DNA of 64,000 nucleotides from Pegea sp. RAD2-039 (Eukaryota; Chordata; Thaliacea; Salpida; Salpidae), in contig JAQGEQ010000350.1 in the NCBI GenBank assembly GCA_034620365.1, positions 124,001-188,000 of the forward strand, in the 5' to 3' direction. Position numbers and translations under genes: made by a program. The notes under the pieces were generated by a model that searched no databases, had not been told where the DNA came from, and saw only the letters and a list, made by a program, of their open reading frames with translations. Within the stretch, counting starts at the first letter, position 1, and the number at the start of each line of letters is the position of its first letter. This document shows, one piece after another, positions 36,040 to 50,700 of this stretch.

Positions 36040-37355
36040 TAATAATAATAATAGTTTAACAAGTTTTACAAGAGAAAGGGCTTTTATAAAATGGATTTTA
36101 AGAAAACTAAACTTGGAAAATTAAAAAACTATTATCCAACTTGTTCCTTTGGTGCAATCTTGAAGTGATTTTTTTTCTTTTATCTTCAACTAGGCATTCA
36201 ACACTTTTGTAGAATGTTTAAGATTTAAATCTTCATACAAATTTCAATTTTTAGTAGCTAACTAAACCTTGATAAAAAGTTTGTCAAAAAATTATTAATT
36301 GATTAATGTAATAAATGATAAATACTTGACAAATTAAGAAAATAGATTTAAATATTCCTGGATCACATACTAAAAAGAAATATTATAAATTCAAATTTCT
36401 TTAAAGGGTTTTTTCAACCATAATAAAAAATAGGGCCAACTTTGTAAAATGATTATTTACAATTACAATTCTAGATGTTTTTAAACAATTATACAAGGGT
36501 TTTATAGATTTACTTTAAAAAATTATAAAGTGATAATGATAAAGCAAAATGAAGATATTGTAAGTCAGTTTAAGATTATTAGGTTTAATTTACTAGGTTT
36601 AATTTACGAGCCAAACTTTTTATTACCATTTTGTCTCGATACTTTAGTACACCTTACTATTAGGTTGTAACAATGATGTATCAATTAAGATAAAAAACTT
36701 GTTTCTTTTGCAACTTGTTTTATTCTAATTAATCAATTTTAACTTTTTAATTTTAATTAAGTTATTATTGTGTTTATTTTTAGCAATTTTTGGTAAAACT
36801 ATTTTTTCTTTATATTATAATTATGACTATCATTATATATTAAGTATGATTTTTTTATTGTGTAGAATTACTTTAACTGTAAATTTCAACAATTTTGATA
36901 TAAAATATTATTAATTATATATTTTAATTGTTATGTAGCCATCAATTTAATTTAAAAATACTCTTTTATAAATAAATAAATATGAACATGCTTTTTAAAT
37001 GAAGTTTAACATTTTGTGCTAGTTTTTAGTCGTTGACAAATATTTCATCATAGTTTGACCATTAAAATTTAAATAATTATAACAAAACAAATACTTTTTT
37101 TAAACCTTATTTAGATGTAACTTAATTTAAAATAAATTTATTTTAAAACATATTTTATTTTGTTTAAATAGATAGTTGCTGGAATATATATTTTTTTTAA
37201 TTTTAAAATTTTACTTTTTGAAAATTTTTAATTTATTTTTAAAATGAATTTGTTAAATCAAAAAATTTCAATCAATTAGATTCACTTATTTAGTTTTGTT
37301 TATTAAAATTTTAAAAACATTTTTTTTAAATTTAAAGTAGTACTTTTGTCTAATT
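36040..37355. other. gene-free A/T-rich stretch before DDX46
   Basis: No gene or repeat recognised. Composition is near the window's extreme for A/T. Confidence 0.5.
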
Positions 37356-37384
37356 TTTAGTAATTTGAGAAAAATTTTGTTACA

Positions 37385-40300
37385 ATGCCGGAAACTGAAG
37401 AAGAAACAAAAATTGTTGAAAATACAGATGAAACTGTAAGTTGTTTTTCTATTTTCTTTAGCTTATTATTTATCTGTCCATCTAACATGAGACTACAGAC
37501 CACAATTTATATAGTTCTTAGAGCAAATATAGAACAAGATAAAATAATAAAAAAGATAATAAAAGGTCTCAAGTACCACAGTTTAACATAAGCAATAGAC
37601 ACATATAAGTATATAAAAAATCAGAGATGAAATCTGTTTTCATACTTGAAGTATTTTTATTATATTATATTAATTTATAAAATTTTCTCTAAATATTAAT
37701 CATAACTTAATTTGATTTCTTCTTTGTTGTAATTGTTTTTAAACAAAATGCTTGATCTGAATACTTTTAAGTTTCATATTTGATTTTTTAATAATTTTCA
37801 TCAAAATTATATTTATCTCAGGTTATAGAACCTGAAAAGAAAAAAGGAAAAGTATCTAGCAAGAAAAGAAAACGATCACAGTCAAGGTCCCATGATAGGA
37901 AGAGGTCTAGAAGTAGAAGAAGATCAAGAAGTCCAAAGCATTCTCAAAAACGTTCAAGATCACATCATAAATCTCCAAAAAAAAGGAGGTTAGTTTTATT
38001 CATAATATTTTATAAATTTTTAGATTATATTTTTAAAATTAGAAAATAAGTTTTAGTTTATTCAGTAAAAGGAATTAATTTTCAAAAAAATTTTAAAATT
38101 GAAATTTTTTGCTACTAACTAACAATTTCGTAATCTTAAAAAAGTAAAATATTTAGAAATAATCAGTTGTTTGAGAAAATGTCGTTAGCTTTGCTTGATT
38201 TAATGTCTCATTAGTCATAGTAAGCTTCTCTTGTTCACTTTCAATTGCCTTCAAATACTTTAAAGAAAATTTTATCTGAAAAAAACTAATTTTAAATCAA
38301 TAAAGTAAATTAATTTTGAACCAAATATTTCTGAATTCAATGTTTGAAGTCTCACCAAATAAAGATCTTTTAATAGAAATAAAAATCTAAATGAGATCAA
38401 CAAAAAGATCTTTATAGACTTTGAAGAAAACTTTTAGAAATTTTGAATCAACAACTTTATGCAAATTAATTGTCAAACTCTTTCATCTTGTGGATCTGAT
38501 CTTCTGAATCTTATTTATAGATCTCCTGCCCGAAGAAGCCGAAAATCTCACCGCCATAGATCCCGTGATCGTCATCGAAGGTAATCTCTTTCCGATCATC
38601 TTCCAAAGATTTAAAATCGAGATTTTCAGAGATCGACACCGAAGTTCAAAAAATAAGAAAAGAAAACGAAATAATTCAGCTACAGATTCATCGTTTTCCG
38701 GGAGTGAATCCAACTCTTCTGCATCCAACAATGGTGATTCTTACATTAACCTCTTCTTTCACGATCTCTTATCTTTATCTTTTTGTAGAATCCAACATCG
38801 AGAAGCCCGAAGAGGTAAAAGTCGACGCGAAAGTCGAGTGAGTCTTGTTGTATTGCATCTTTTCCGCTCTTCATCTTCTTCTTCTTCAGGAACGGAACAA
38901 AATCCGAGAAAACTCACAAGGAAGTCAAATCAAAGTCGGACAAACGCGAGAAGAGGTGTGTGACGTCACGCCTCCTTGTTGTTTAATCTTTTTGCTGTTT
39001 CAGACGTTCAGCGTCTCCTGATCGACGTAGAAGATCGCCACATCGTCGACGCAGGTCAGTTTTGATTTCATCTTTAAAGTATGACGTCACTGTTGTGATC
39101 GCAGGCGATCGCGCGAACGACGTCATTCACGGGATCGACATCGGCGGCGATCAAGATCGAGAAAAAGATCAAGATCGGCCGAAAAAGAGAAGCCAGAAGC
39201 CGCAAAGGTTGAGTCCAGACCTTCGAAGTTTACTGACGTCAATCCGGTTCGTTGGTTGCCGGTGGCAACGAGTTACTGGTTTGTGATTGGTCGCTTTATT
39301 ACAGATCTCGAAAGATTTCGATCAAGCAAAACTAGAAGAGGAGATGAAGAAGCGGAGAGAGAGGGTGGAGAAGTGGCGATCAATTAAAGTTGCTGCATCC
39401 GCTACTGATCCTTCGGAAGAGACACAAGCTCCGAGAAAGATCTGGTCGTTAGAGAATGATGATGATGATGAAGAGGAGGTAGAAGTGGAAGGTGAATCGA
39501 AGAACGGTGAGATGCAAATGAGTTGTGATCGATCGTGACATCGACTTCGAAAATCAGAAAAAGATTCAGATGAAGAGAAGGAGAAGAAAGAAGCTGAAGA
39601 TGAAGAAAAAGTGGAAGAAGTGAAAGAAGAAGATGAGAAGAAAAAGGAAGATGAAGAGCAGAAAGAAGATGAAGTTGATCCTCTGGATGCTTATATGATG
39701 GAGTTAAACAAATCAAGCAAACTCACAGATGTAGGTCTTCATCATCCAAACAGATCTTCTTTCAAAGACTTCTGATCATTTACAGAAGACAACAACTTCT
39801 AGTAGTGGCGCCAAAGTGAGTAGAATCGTGGCTGTTGCTAATAGCAACCAGAAGAGCAAGTCCGTGAAAATCAAAGGGGAGTTGATGGAAGGAAATATGG
39901 ATGCAATGGAGGTAGATCCCTTCTTCACTTTCTTCTTAAAATTTCTTCTTGTATCTAGTACTCATCTGAAGAAGAAATGGAATCCTTGGATTCAGCATTC
40001 AGCAAGTTTCAGAACAAACAGCAGCCCCGTAAACTGGAAGTTGCCGTGGACCACTCCAAGATCGTCTATGAGCCCTTCCGGAAGTGCTTCTACCTCGAAG
40101 TTAGTCGTTGACTTGCTCTTTCATCTCCGCCTCATTTGCATCGATCAGGTGCCGGCTCTCGCCAAACTAACTGCAGCAGAAGTTGAAGTGATTCGCAACG
40201 AAATGGAAGGCGTCTCTATTCGTGGTAAGAACTGTCCCAAGCCCATATTGTCATGGGTACAAGCTGGTGTGTCATCTATTGTGTTTGGAATCTTGAAAAA

Positions 40301-43130
40301 GTTAGTGAGTTGTTATGGCAATCGACTTGGAGACGATACTCTGTTGATGTAGATCTGGATACCAAAAACCGACTCCCATTCAAGCCCAAGCTATTCCGGC
40401 CATAATGGCTGGTAACGACCTCATCGGCATTGCCAAGACGGGTAGCGGTAAGACCTTGGCCTTTGTCTTACCCATGTTGCGTCATATAAGAGGACAGCGA
40501 CCTCTAGAGGAAGGTGAAGGACCTATAGGTGAGTAATGTGAGATTTAAAGTTGATGATTTTCAATTGATGTTTTTGAAGCCATCATCATGACTCCTACAC
40601 GAGAATTAGCTTTACAAATCAACAAGGAGTGTAAAAAGTTCACAAGATCTTTGAAATTGAAGTCAGTCTGTGTATATGGAGGAACAGGGATTTCTGAACA
40701 AGTAGATCCATTTGTGTCTTCTTGATGTGGATGCTAATGAAGCTTGTTTATAGATTGCTGAGTTGAAACGAGGAGCAGAGATCATTGTATGTACTCCTGG
40801 TCGAATGATTGATATGATGTTTGCTAATAGTGGTGAGTATCTGTCAGTAACATTTCCCAACAAATTTCTAACTTCTAACTTCTGAGTGCTTTCATCAAAA
40901 TATCTTGTTTCAAATCCCACAAATCTTAAGATGCTTCTAGTACCCATCTTCATAAATGTGTCTTTGCTCCTCAAACAAACTTCCAACTTTCAACAGGTCG
41001 TGTAACTAATATGAGAAGATGCACTTATCTAGTTATGGACGAAGCGGACCGGATGTTCGATATGGGCTTCGCGCCACAGGTCTGTCCTATTGTTTGCTCA
41101 TCAACAACCCAACTTATGTCGAGTTATTTCAGGCTAAAAGTGTCATTATGTCTTGCCGACCTGACCGGCAACTTGTCATGTTCTCAGCCACCTTTCCACG
41201 TCAAATGGAAGCCCTTGCTCGTCAAATACTAAACAAACCAGTCCAAGTTCAAATCGGTGGTCGCAGCATCGTGTGTTCGGATGTCAAACAAGAAGTTGTA
41301 AGTTTCTCTGATCCCTACATCATCAGACTCTCATGTCTTCTTCATCAGATCGTTTTAACTGAAGAACAGAAGTATTTGAAGCTGTTGGAACTGTTGGGAA
41401 AGGCATCAGGATCAACTCTTGTGTTTGTAGACAAGCAAGAGAGAGCGGACCATCTTTTGAAGGACTTAATGGGCAACAGCTACGCGTGTATGGCTCTTCA
41501 TGGAGGTAATAGACTCGCTACTAGATGGTGCTAGCATCTAATCTACATAATGATCAGGAATTGATCAATATGATCGCGACTCAATTATCAACGACTTCAA
41601 AAGTGGTGTCAATCGGTTGCTAATAGCAACGTCAGTCGCTGCACGTGGCCTTGATGTCCGTAATTTGAATTTAGTGGTCAATTTCAACTGTCCTAATCAC
41701 TACGAGGACTATGTCCATCGTTGTGGACGTACTGGTCGAGCAGGGCAAAAGGTATGATGAGTTGGTGACCGGTAGATGTTAGATTTGTTGATTTAGGGTG
41801 AAGCGTACACTTTTATTACTCCTGATCAATCGCGGTATGCTGGTGAAATTATCAAAGCTCTTGAACTCAGTGGAGCTGAAGTCCCAAAGCAGTTGGAGAA
41901 GTTGTGGTTAGATTACAAGAACGAACAACAAGCGGTTAGTAGTTTGGGGTGATTTAGTGGTCCGTTTGATGTAGTTTTATGTTACAGCAAGGTAAAAAAG
42001 TGAAACAGAACAGTGGATTTAGTGGTCGAGGGTTTAAGTTTGATGAAACAGAAGCCACGTTGGCGCTAGAGAGGAAACAGATTCAAAAAGCGGCTCTAGG
42101 TCTTCAAGATTCGGATGAAGATGAACCAGCTCAAGATGTAGATTATCTTTGATCTCAGTTCACTTGCTGATTGGTTGATTTTGTAGATTGATGATCAAAT
42201 TGAAAGCATGTTTAATAGCAAGAAAACTGTCAAGGACATTTCAAAACCTTTTATGATACGACCGGGGATATCTGTCATGTCAGGGGCTGCTAATCAAGCT
42301 AAATTGGACATGGCAAAGATGATGGCATCTAGGATCAATATGCAACGAAATCTAAACTCACAGGTTTCTGCTCAAATTCCAATGTAAGTAAACGCCATTT
42401 TAGTAACTAACTGCACGTGTCGACAGCCGAATGTAATGCAACGAGCCGCGACAGCTTTAATGCAAGGAAGATCGTATCAAGCTCCTAGGATCTCCGGGAA
42501 GACAATTGCTGAGCAGATAGCTGAACGTATCAACAACAAACTCAACTATATTCCTCAAGTATGAAAATGTCTTCTGCAAATCTCACATTTCAACAATTTT
42601 CTTTTGATTAGGAAAAAACTGAAGAAGAATTAAATGAAGAAGAGAGATTAAATGGACAGATCACTAAACATTATGAAGAAGAGCTAGAGATCAATGATTT
42701 CCCTCAAGTACTTTATCAAATTAGCTTCAAACATATGTGTAACTTTGTGTCTAGACTTGTAGATGGAAAGTGACATCCAAAGATACATTATCACAGATTA
42801 GTGAGTATAGTGAAGCTGGTATCACTATTAGAGGACAGTTCTTTGCTGTTGGTAAACAACCAGGAGAAGATGAAAGAAAGTTGTATCTGGCTATCGAAGG
42901 TTTGTGGTTTGTGGTTAAATTAGTTGATTTGATGGTTGGTTCTTTATTTGTAGCTTCTTCGGAGTTGTCGGTTCAAAAAGCTAAAAGTGAAATCACCAGA
43001 CTGATAAAAGAAGAGTTGGTTAGATTAGTGAGTACTTTGTATCAATTGCTACCTCACTTGTTTCAATTTTCACCTTTTACAGCAAAATTCGTATCAACCA
43101 ATCAACAAAGGAAGGTACAAGGTGTTATAA
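37385..43130 (+). CDS. DDX46: ATP-dependent RNA helicase DDX46 (PRP5), 28 exons, 1121 aa
   Basis: Exons: 37385-37435, 37822-37988, 38521-38580, 38630-38733, 38789-38837, 38890-38955, 39004-39054, 39105-39207, 39305-39491, 39558-39730, 39786-39911, 39959-40099, 40149-40300, 40353-40528, 40580-40701, 40754-40832, 40997-41079, 41133-41297, 41349-41505, 41558-41751, 41797-41934, 41988-42137, 42187-42363, 42427-42558, 42612-42707, 42755-42899, 42954-43027, 43083-43130. Total 3366 nt, in frame. An Arg/Ser-rich N-terminus (~1-220) is followed by the PRP5 signature DPLDAYM and the helicase core: AKTGSGKT 504-511, DEAD 617-620, SAT 648-650, HRCGRTGR 791-798. The C-terminus ITIRGQFF ... INKGRYKVL matches human DDX46. 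It remodels U2 snRNP at the branch point in the nucleus. The least certain junction is the exon 8 donor at 39207; a later donor would extend the exon. Confidence 0.95.
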
Positions 43131-43243
43131 AAGAACAGTTTTCATGATCTTGTCAAGCTATAAATATTTTTATTACTTTTTCTGAAATAGACAATGAGTA
43201 GTAAATTCAGAACTTATGTTTCAAATGTTTCTTTTGAAATTTC

Positions 43244-43249
43244 AATAAA
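43244..43249 (+). promoter_or_regulatory. poly(A) signal of DDX46
   Basis: AATAAA lies 114 bases after the DDX46 stop codon. Confidence 0.6.
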
Positions 43250-43259
43250 AAAACTTTAT

Positions 43260-44680
43260 TAAGCTGTTTTGTTTAACAAATGGAAACACTTCTTACACTA
43301 ACATGAAAGTTGCAACTTACCGATTTATAAATTCTCACACAATTTGTCTTTGAGACAAAGTTGTTAACGCTAATTTATAATTTAATTGAAAGAAAATCAT
43401 TTATTTTATGTTATTTATTAATAATTTCACATTTTAATTAAATAATTTGAGGTCTGTTAATCTATCACCGTCAAGCTCACAAAAATATTTGTTTACAAAA
43501 GATTACCTCTAATCAATTTAAAATTTTTAATTGTGAAAACCACATAAAGTTAGTTTTTATAACTTGCAATGGATTATCTTTGATTCTTTAGTTCAGAATA
43601 TTTTTTATGTAAAGTAGAAGCGTTGCAATCAGGGTTAGGCTTGAATTTAAAAAATGAAACCAATTTTTGAACTGGATTATATTTTTAAAGCGCAATAGTA
43701 ACTTAAAAAGACCTAATTTGCTGACAACTCAATTACACGCAGATAGGTTGAAAAGTAGAAAGTTAATCTGCTGTATAGTGTGAAAGCTGCAAAAATATAA
43801 ACGATGAGTACTATAGTGCATTATGAGTGTGCCTATAAAATATTAAAGTAAAAGTACAGATGATAACCTCAAGTGAAGAATGAAATTTGCAACAAAATGT
43901 TATCTGTCAACACAAAGAATAGCTAACAAATTTTAAAATTGTTAGCTTATAAATGTCTGACTTAGTCCTAAAAAGTACAAACAAAGATAAATTAAAATTA
44001 TTGGAGCATTTATATTCTTTTTTGATAAATTAATAAAGTTAAACATCGCGCGTTATATTTGCTTATAATGTTATTTTCATTTATTAAAAACTGTGTTGTT
44101 TATAAAACATAATAAAGGAAAAATATATTATTAAAAACTTTTTTTCCATAGAATATAAGTGCAGATAGGTTAAAAATTATAAAAGAAATAAAACAAGATT
44201 AAATCATAACAAGATCTTATATAATTGAAGCACTTTTTACAAAGTACTGTTATCAAAGATGAATTCTGAATTGTTTAATGACAAAAATTATGATATAAAA
44301 TCGTTACCCAGCTAGAATGAATAATCAAGAATATGCTATTAATTTAACTAACTCTCTTATTATAATAGAAAAAGTTTAATAGATAAAGGGTAGGATAGAA
44401 ATCATATAACTGAAACATGATACAGAAATAGTATATATTTTTAAAAAGTTACTTTTGTACCATAACTCAGCCTCATTGTTGTGAATTATAGGTGTACCAA
44501 AAAATTTAAAAGTATATAGTTTAAATTAAAAAAGTTTATTTTTTCCTAATCGATTAGCGATTTTCGTTAGTTAAAATTATTTATATAATGTTGAGATACT
44601 ACGTAGTCAGAATTATTGAACAGCTTTAAAGTATAAATGTTTTAAAGCCCTTTTAGCTATAACGTACCGGACACATCGGT
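43260..44680. other. gene-free A/T-rich spacer between DDX46 and AIMP1
   Basis: No supported feature. All frames are short. Confidence 0.5.
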
Positions 44681-44734
44681 TAGCCATTGCAAGTTTTTAG
44701 TTCAGATTCAAGTTGTTTTAACACATTGGCAATT

Positions 44735-47700
44735 ATGGATGGTAGTCTGACTGTTGAGGCCTTTAATAAAAGATCTAGTGAAATATCACAAGGCATTAAA
44801 GATCTTGAATTAATTCGTCAAAAGATTATAATTCAAAAGAGTAAGTTTACTAGTTCAATACAACTTGATTTCATTTGTTTGCAAACTGTTAAAACTATTT
44901 TATTACATATGTTGGTTTTTTGCTATTAAATAAGTTCACATCTGTTATTTATTTTTTTCAAAGTTGGGAATATATTACAAACTTTTTATAATATTTTGAT
45001 TTTTTATGAGGAATATATATAATAAATCATAAATAAATAAATCAATCAATCTATTTGTATATTTTTAGAATATTTGTTTATTTATACAGAAATATAAAAT
45101 TGTAAATATGTCAAAGCTGCTAAGTTTTGTAAGATTGAGTTTTTCTTCAAAAAAAAATCTTTTAAGTCGAAATGCAGTTGGTTTTTCAATAAACAAGTTT
45201 TCATCTTCAGGAGATGAGTTTGTTAAGCAGCTACATCAAGAAATTGAAGATCTAAAAGAAGAAGTAAAAAGCAAAAAACAGTTGTTAGAAGATCTGGAAA
45301 AAAAGAATGGAGTTTTTCAGGTAAAAAGCTAATTTATATAATTGTATATATCATATATGATAATAAAAATTTCACACAAATTGTGCAAATATATTATTTA
45401 AAAATTTGTTGTATTACTTGTTTAAGATTAATTTTATTAATAAGAATAAATATCATCAAAGTATGATAATTGTTACAAATAGTATTAATTTGTCATATAA
45501 TTTATTTTTATGTAACCTTTGATTTATTTAAGAAATATATAATTAATATTTATATGTTGCATTTATAAATTAATAATTAAGGAAAGTTAAAATTACATTA
45601 GTTAGCTTTTATTTTTATTTATTACAATAAACGCGAAAGAGGGTGACTAAAAAGAGCACCTCTTGCTAAAACACATTATCAAAAATAATCTTGTATATAA
45701 TAATACTTTTTATATAATTAAGTTGGAAACATATAGAGAAAAAGTTATAAGATATGACAGTTCAGTAATCCCCATAATATAACAGTGAACAATTACATAG
45801 AATGTTAATAATATAAAAAAGGGAAAAAATCACAGTTTAGAAATGTCAGCATTGGCAATATTAAAACGGTTCAACTTTTGCTTGAACAACATGAGTGATT
45901 CTGATATGGCAATGTCTGATGGCAACTGGTTCCATGTACTAATTGTGCGGTGTGAGAAAAAATTTGCTCTGACTACTAAGATGTAATGTGTGTCGTCTTA
46001 GTTGATATAACTTGAAGGAAAGACTAATGGAAAAGAAATCATCAAACTGAAGGTCAATTAAATTTTGGATAATTTTAAAAATAAGAATTAAGTCGTATTT
46101 AATCCTTCCAATTTTCAAAGTATCTAAATTGAAGTAAACTGAAACGATGTTTATAACTATCATATTTAATATTAAGTTTCCTGCATACTAATCTTGTAAA
46201 TGTGGCCTGAACAGACTCAATTTTTTTGATATCACTAACTTGATATGGCATCCATGCACTAACATTGTATTCAAGAATTGGACGTACGTACAATTTGAAA
46301 AGATTGATAAAAAAGCATGGGTCCTTAGAATTGAAGGTCTTTATAATAAGAAAGGCAAGGTTGATTGATTTTTGAAAGATTTTCGAAATATAATTGTGCC
46401 ATTTAAAGTCAGATGATAGAGTAATGCCAAGGTCTAGGACCGAAGATACTCGTTAAATCTATTGATAGAGTATTGGTTTAAGGAATTTTCAGCTGGCTTA
46501 AGAGAAAAAGTTAGAAGTTCAGGTTTTGTGTGCTGGATTCTGTACTGTCAGTTCGGAGACCAGTTTTCTACAGTGTGTAGTGCAGTTTGAAGTTTTGAAG
46601 GATTGCAAGACAATAGCTTGATATCATCTGTATGCACAAACACTCTGACATCATCTACTGCTACTAGTCTTCTGATGAGGTCTTCAATGAAAATTAAACA
46701 GAGAAGGGGGTGTAAATTATGTAGTTACTGAGATATAGATTACTACTTATGTAGTTCTTTCTAAAAGAAAATTGAATTAATTAACTAATTTATTTATTTA
46801 TTACAATAAATGTGAAGGAGGGTGCCTAAAGAGAGCACCTCTCGCTAACACACATTCTCACAAATTAGATCTATTTGACGTGTAAACGAAAAAGCATATG
46901 ACAATGAAGAATTGCACAGAATCATAGTATTGTAAAAGCGAAAAATTCACAGTTTAGAAATGGCAATGTTGGCGATATTATAACAATTCAGCTTTTTTGA
47001 ACAACAGAAAAATTGTCTTTTTGACACTTGTAAGATTTGGTGATAGGCTTCTGTGTACTGTTATCTTGGGCTGGAAGCATAGTATTAATAATTTTGTGCG
47101 AAGAAAGGTTGAATAAGGATGATGTGGGTCCAGTGGTTATTTTGCACTTCCGTTTTTTGAAAAGACCTTCACAATCTTTAAAGCCCATGGTGGACCTCGA
47201 ACTTTGTATTTGAAATCAGTTGGTTGCTCTTTCTGATTTCGGCTGTACGCCTCTTTTAGAAGACGCTTATTTTCTAAGCGATCATCTTCACACATATCAT
47301 GTGCTACTCTAATGCGCTCGAATTTTTCGTCAAGCCTTAGCTTATACAGCTTGGCAAGAAACTTACGTTTTTCCCATCTTTCCTGAAAGGACACTTTTAA
47401 CGGTCTTTTATGATTTGATCTTTTTGCCCCGAGTCTGGTCATTGAAACTTTTGGAGCGTCCACAGCACCAAGGCTTTGAGTGCACATTTGATTAAAAGTC
47501 TTGATGTCATCGTCTTTATCAGTCTCAGAGACACCAAAGATGATGATATTGTTTTCTCTTTCCTCCCGGTCCAGAGTAAGTTTTTTGTGCGTGTCAGTAA
47601 CCTTCTTGGCAAGAAGTTGCACCAAGCTAGTATTTTTGTCGGATCCAGAATTACCAACAACTGAGGCCTATGTGAGAGGCTTCTTTGTGGAGGCATCCAG

Positions 47701-50700
47701 TTCAATCATAGATTTGGATAAGATAGAAATCTTTTCATTGATTTTGGCAACATCATTGCCAATTTCGGATTTAAATTTGGCCAATTCAGTGGATATGGTG
47801 TTCCTGATGTCGGACAATAGGCTTGTATTAGTGTTGGACGAGGTAGTTATTTTGTCCATAGATCTACATTTAATGTAGGACCAACAAAATCCCACTTGCT
47901 GCATTTTATTATTTTCAAATATATCATAAAATTTTTTACTCACATCACTACAAGTGAGGTGAAACCTAAAGAGGCATTTGATGCAATCTATTGCCAGATC
48001 TTTACCAGAGCAAGTTTTGTTACAAGCTTGGCAATTGCCATTGCAAGCTTGTTTTGAAGTACTTGGTTTGCTTGGGTTTTTTTTGGTTTTTTTTGGAGCT
48101 TTTGACCGCAAGGTCCTGTCATTTGTATCTACCATAGTTTCCATAATAGATTTTTAGTAACTCCTACCAAAGTATAAAATTTACAAGTCAGATAAATGTA
48201 TGTGATATGTATATAAATAAATATATAAATAAATATACCAAGTTAATAATATATAAATATAAATAAATACACCACAAAAGTTAATCACAGCTTATTAGCA
48301 GTTATTCAAAAATGTGTATCCACCAAAGTTTTATAAACGATTTTTACTGTCACCAACCACAATATATAATATATATATAATAAACAATTCACTTCGTAGA
48401 AATGACTTTATCACAACTTATAAGCACTTATTCAAATAGAACCTATAACCTTATTCAAATAGAACGTATCTGATTGTATCTGATTAATTTTTAAATGTCT
48501 GAACTTTACTGAGGAATTAATAAAAGTTATTTGTTTGATCTTAAGCTTTACCAATTAGTTAATAACTTTGTTAATCTGCTTTTTATATTTTGAAATTATT
48601 ATGTGATAAAAATCCTTCATATATATTCAAAATACTTTTATTTTGTTTAGGTATCACTTCCAAATTCTAAGGCTGATAAGAACATGAAGCAAGTGGATGA
48701 AAAAGTGATACCAACAGAGAATCAGCCAAAAGAAACAGTAAAATGTGGTTATTTCATAACATTTAACATAAATAACAACAATTACATGAAATTTGCTCGT
48801 AAACACTAACTTGAATCAGTTTAAGATTTTCACTAAAGATGAAATTGAAATTTGTTTCAAACTGATTGTAGTTCATCATATCAAATATTTAAGCTCATCT
48901 TTTAACTGTAATATTACAAGTGGACCAAAAAAGAACAGTTCAAATTCCGCGTAGGCTGCGAAAACTTGCTACTTCTAAGTTAATTTGATAAAAACTCTAT
49001 TAAACGGCCACCAAAACTAAACAAATATATAAATGTGTGCTTGGTACTTAAAGGTGTTGAGGACACGCCTGCTTCTAGCACCTTGACTTGTAAAAACTCC
49101 TCGCCCAACAACACCAAGTCAATATTAACTTGTCTTACAAACAAATCTTGTGGTTGGTCGTTGAAGGTGTTGAAGACTCACTTGCTTCTAGCACCTTGAC
49201 TTGTAAAAACTCCTCGACCAACAACACCAAGTCAATAATAACTTGTCTTACAAACAAATCTTATGTTTGGTTGTTGAAGGTGCTGAAGACTCACTTGCTT
49301 CTAACACCTTGACTTGTAAAAACTCCTCGACCACCAACACCAAGTCAATAATTTGTCTTACAAACAAATCTTGTGCTTGGTGGTTGAAGATGCTGAAGAC
49401 TCACTTGCTTCTAGCACCTTGACTTGTAAAAACTTCTCGACCAACAACACCAAGTCAATAATAACTTGTCTTACAAACAAATCTTGTGTTTGGTGGTTGA
49501 AGGTGCTGAAGACTCACTTGCTTCTAACACCTTGACTTGTAAAAACTCCTCGACCACCAACACCAAGTCAATAATTTGTCTTACAAACAAATCTTGTGCT
49601 TGGTGGTTGAAGATGCTGAAGACTCACTTGCTTCTAGCACCTTGACTTGTAAAAACTCCTCCACCAACACCAAGTCAATAATAACTTGCCTTATAAACAA
49701 ATCTTGTGTTTGGTTGTTGAAGGTGCTGAAGACTCAATTGCTTCTAGCACCTTGACTTGTAAAAGCTCCTCGACCAACAACATCCAGTCAATAATAACTT
49801 GTCTTACAAACAAATCTTGTGCTTGGTGGTTGAAGATGCTGAAGACTCACTTGCTTCTAGCACCTTGACTTGTAAAAACTCCTCGACCACCAACACCAAG
49901 TCAATAATAACTTGTCTTACAAACAAATCTTATGTTTGGTTGTTGAAGGTGCCGAAGAGTCAATTGCTTCTAGCACCTTGACTTGTAAAAACTTCTCGAC
50001 CAACAACACCAAGTCAATAATAACTTGTCTTACAAACAAATCTTGTGTTTGGTGGTTGAAGGTGCTGAAGACTCACTTGCTTCTAACACCTTGACTTGTA
50101 AAAACTCCTCGACCACCAACACCAAGTCAATAATTTGTCTTACAAACAAATCTTGTGCTTGGTTGTTGAAGGTGCTGAAGACTCACTTGCTTCTAACACC
50201 TTGACTTGTAAAAACTCCTCGACCAACAACATCAAGTCAATAATAACTTGTCTTATAAACAAATCTTGTGTTTGGTTGTTGAAGGTGCTGAAGACTCAAT
50301 TGCTTCTAGCACCTTGACTTGTAAAAGCTCCTCGACCAACAACATCCAGTCAATAATAACTTGTCTTACAAACAAATCTTGTGCTTGGTGGTTGAAGATG
50401 CTGAAGACTCACTTGCTTCTAGCACCTTGACTTGTAAAAACTCCTCCACCAACACCAAGTCAATAATAACTTGTCTTACAAACAAATCTTGTGCTTGGTT
50501 GTTGAAGGTGCTGAAGACTCAATTGCTTCTAGCACCTTGACTTGTAAAAGCTCCTCGACGAACAACATCCAGTCAATAATAACTTGTCTTACAAACAAAT
50601 CTTATGTTTGGTTGTTGAAGGTGCTGAAGACTCAATTGCTTCTAGCACCTTGACTTGTAAAAACTCCTCGACCACCAACACCAAGTCAATATTAACTTGT

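Noticed and set aside
39402..39716. Minus-strand 104-codon frame
   Set aside because: It is a shadow of the Glu/Lys-rich DDX46 exons 9 and 10.
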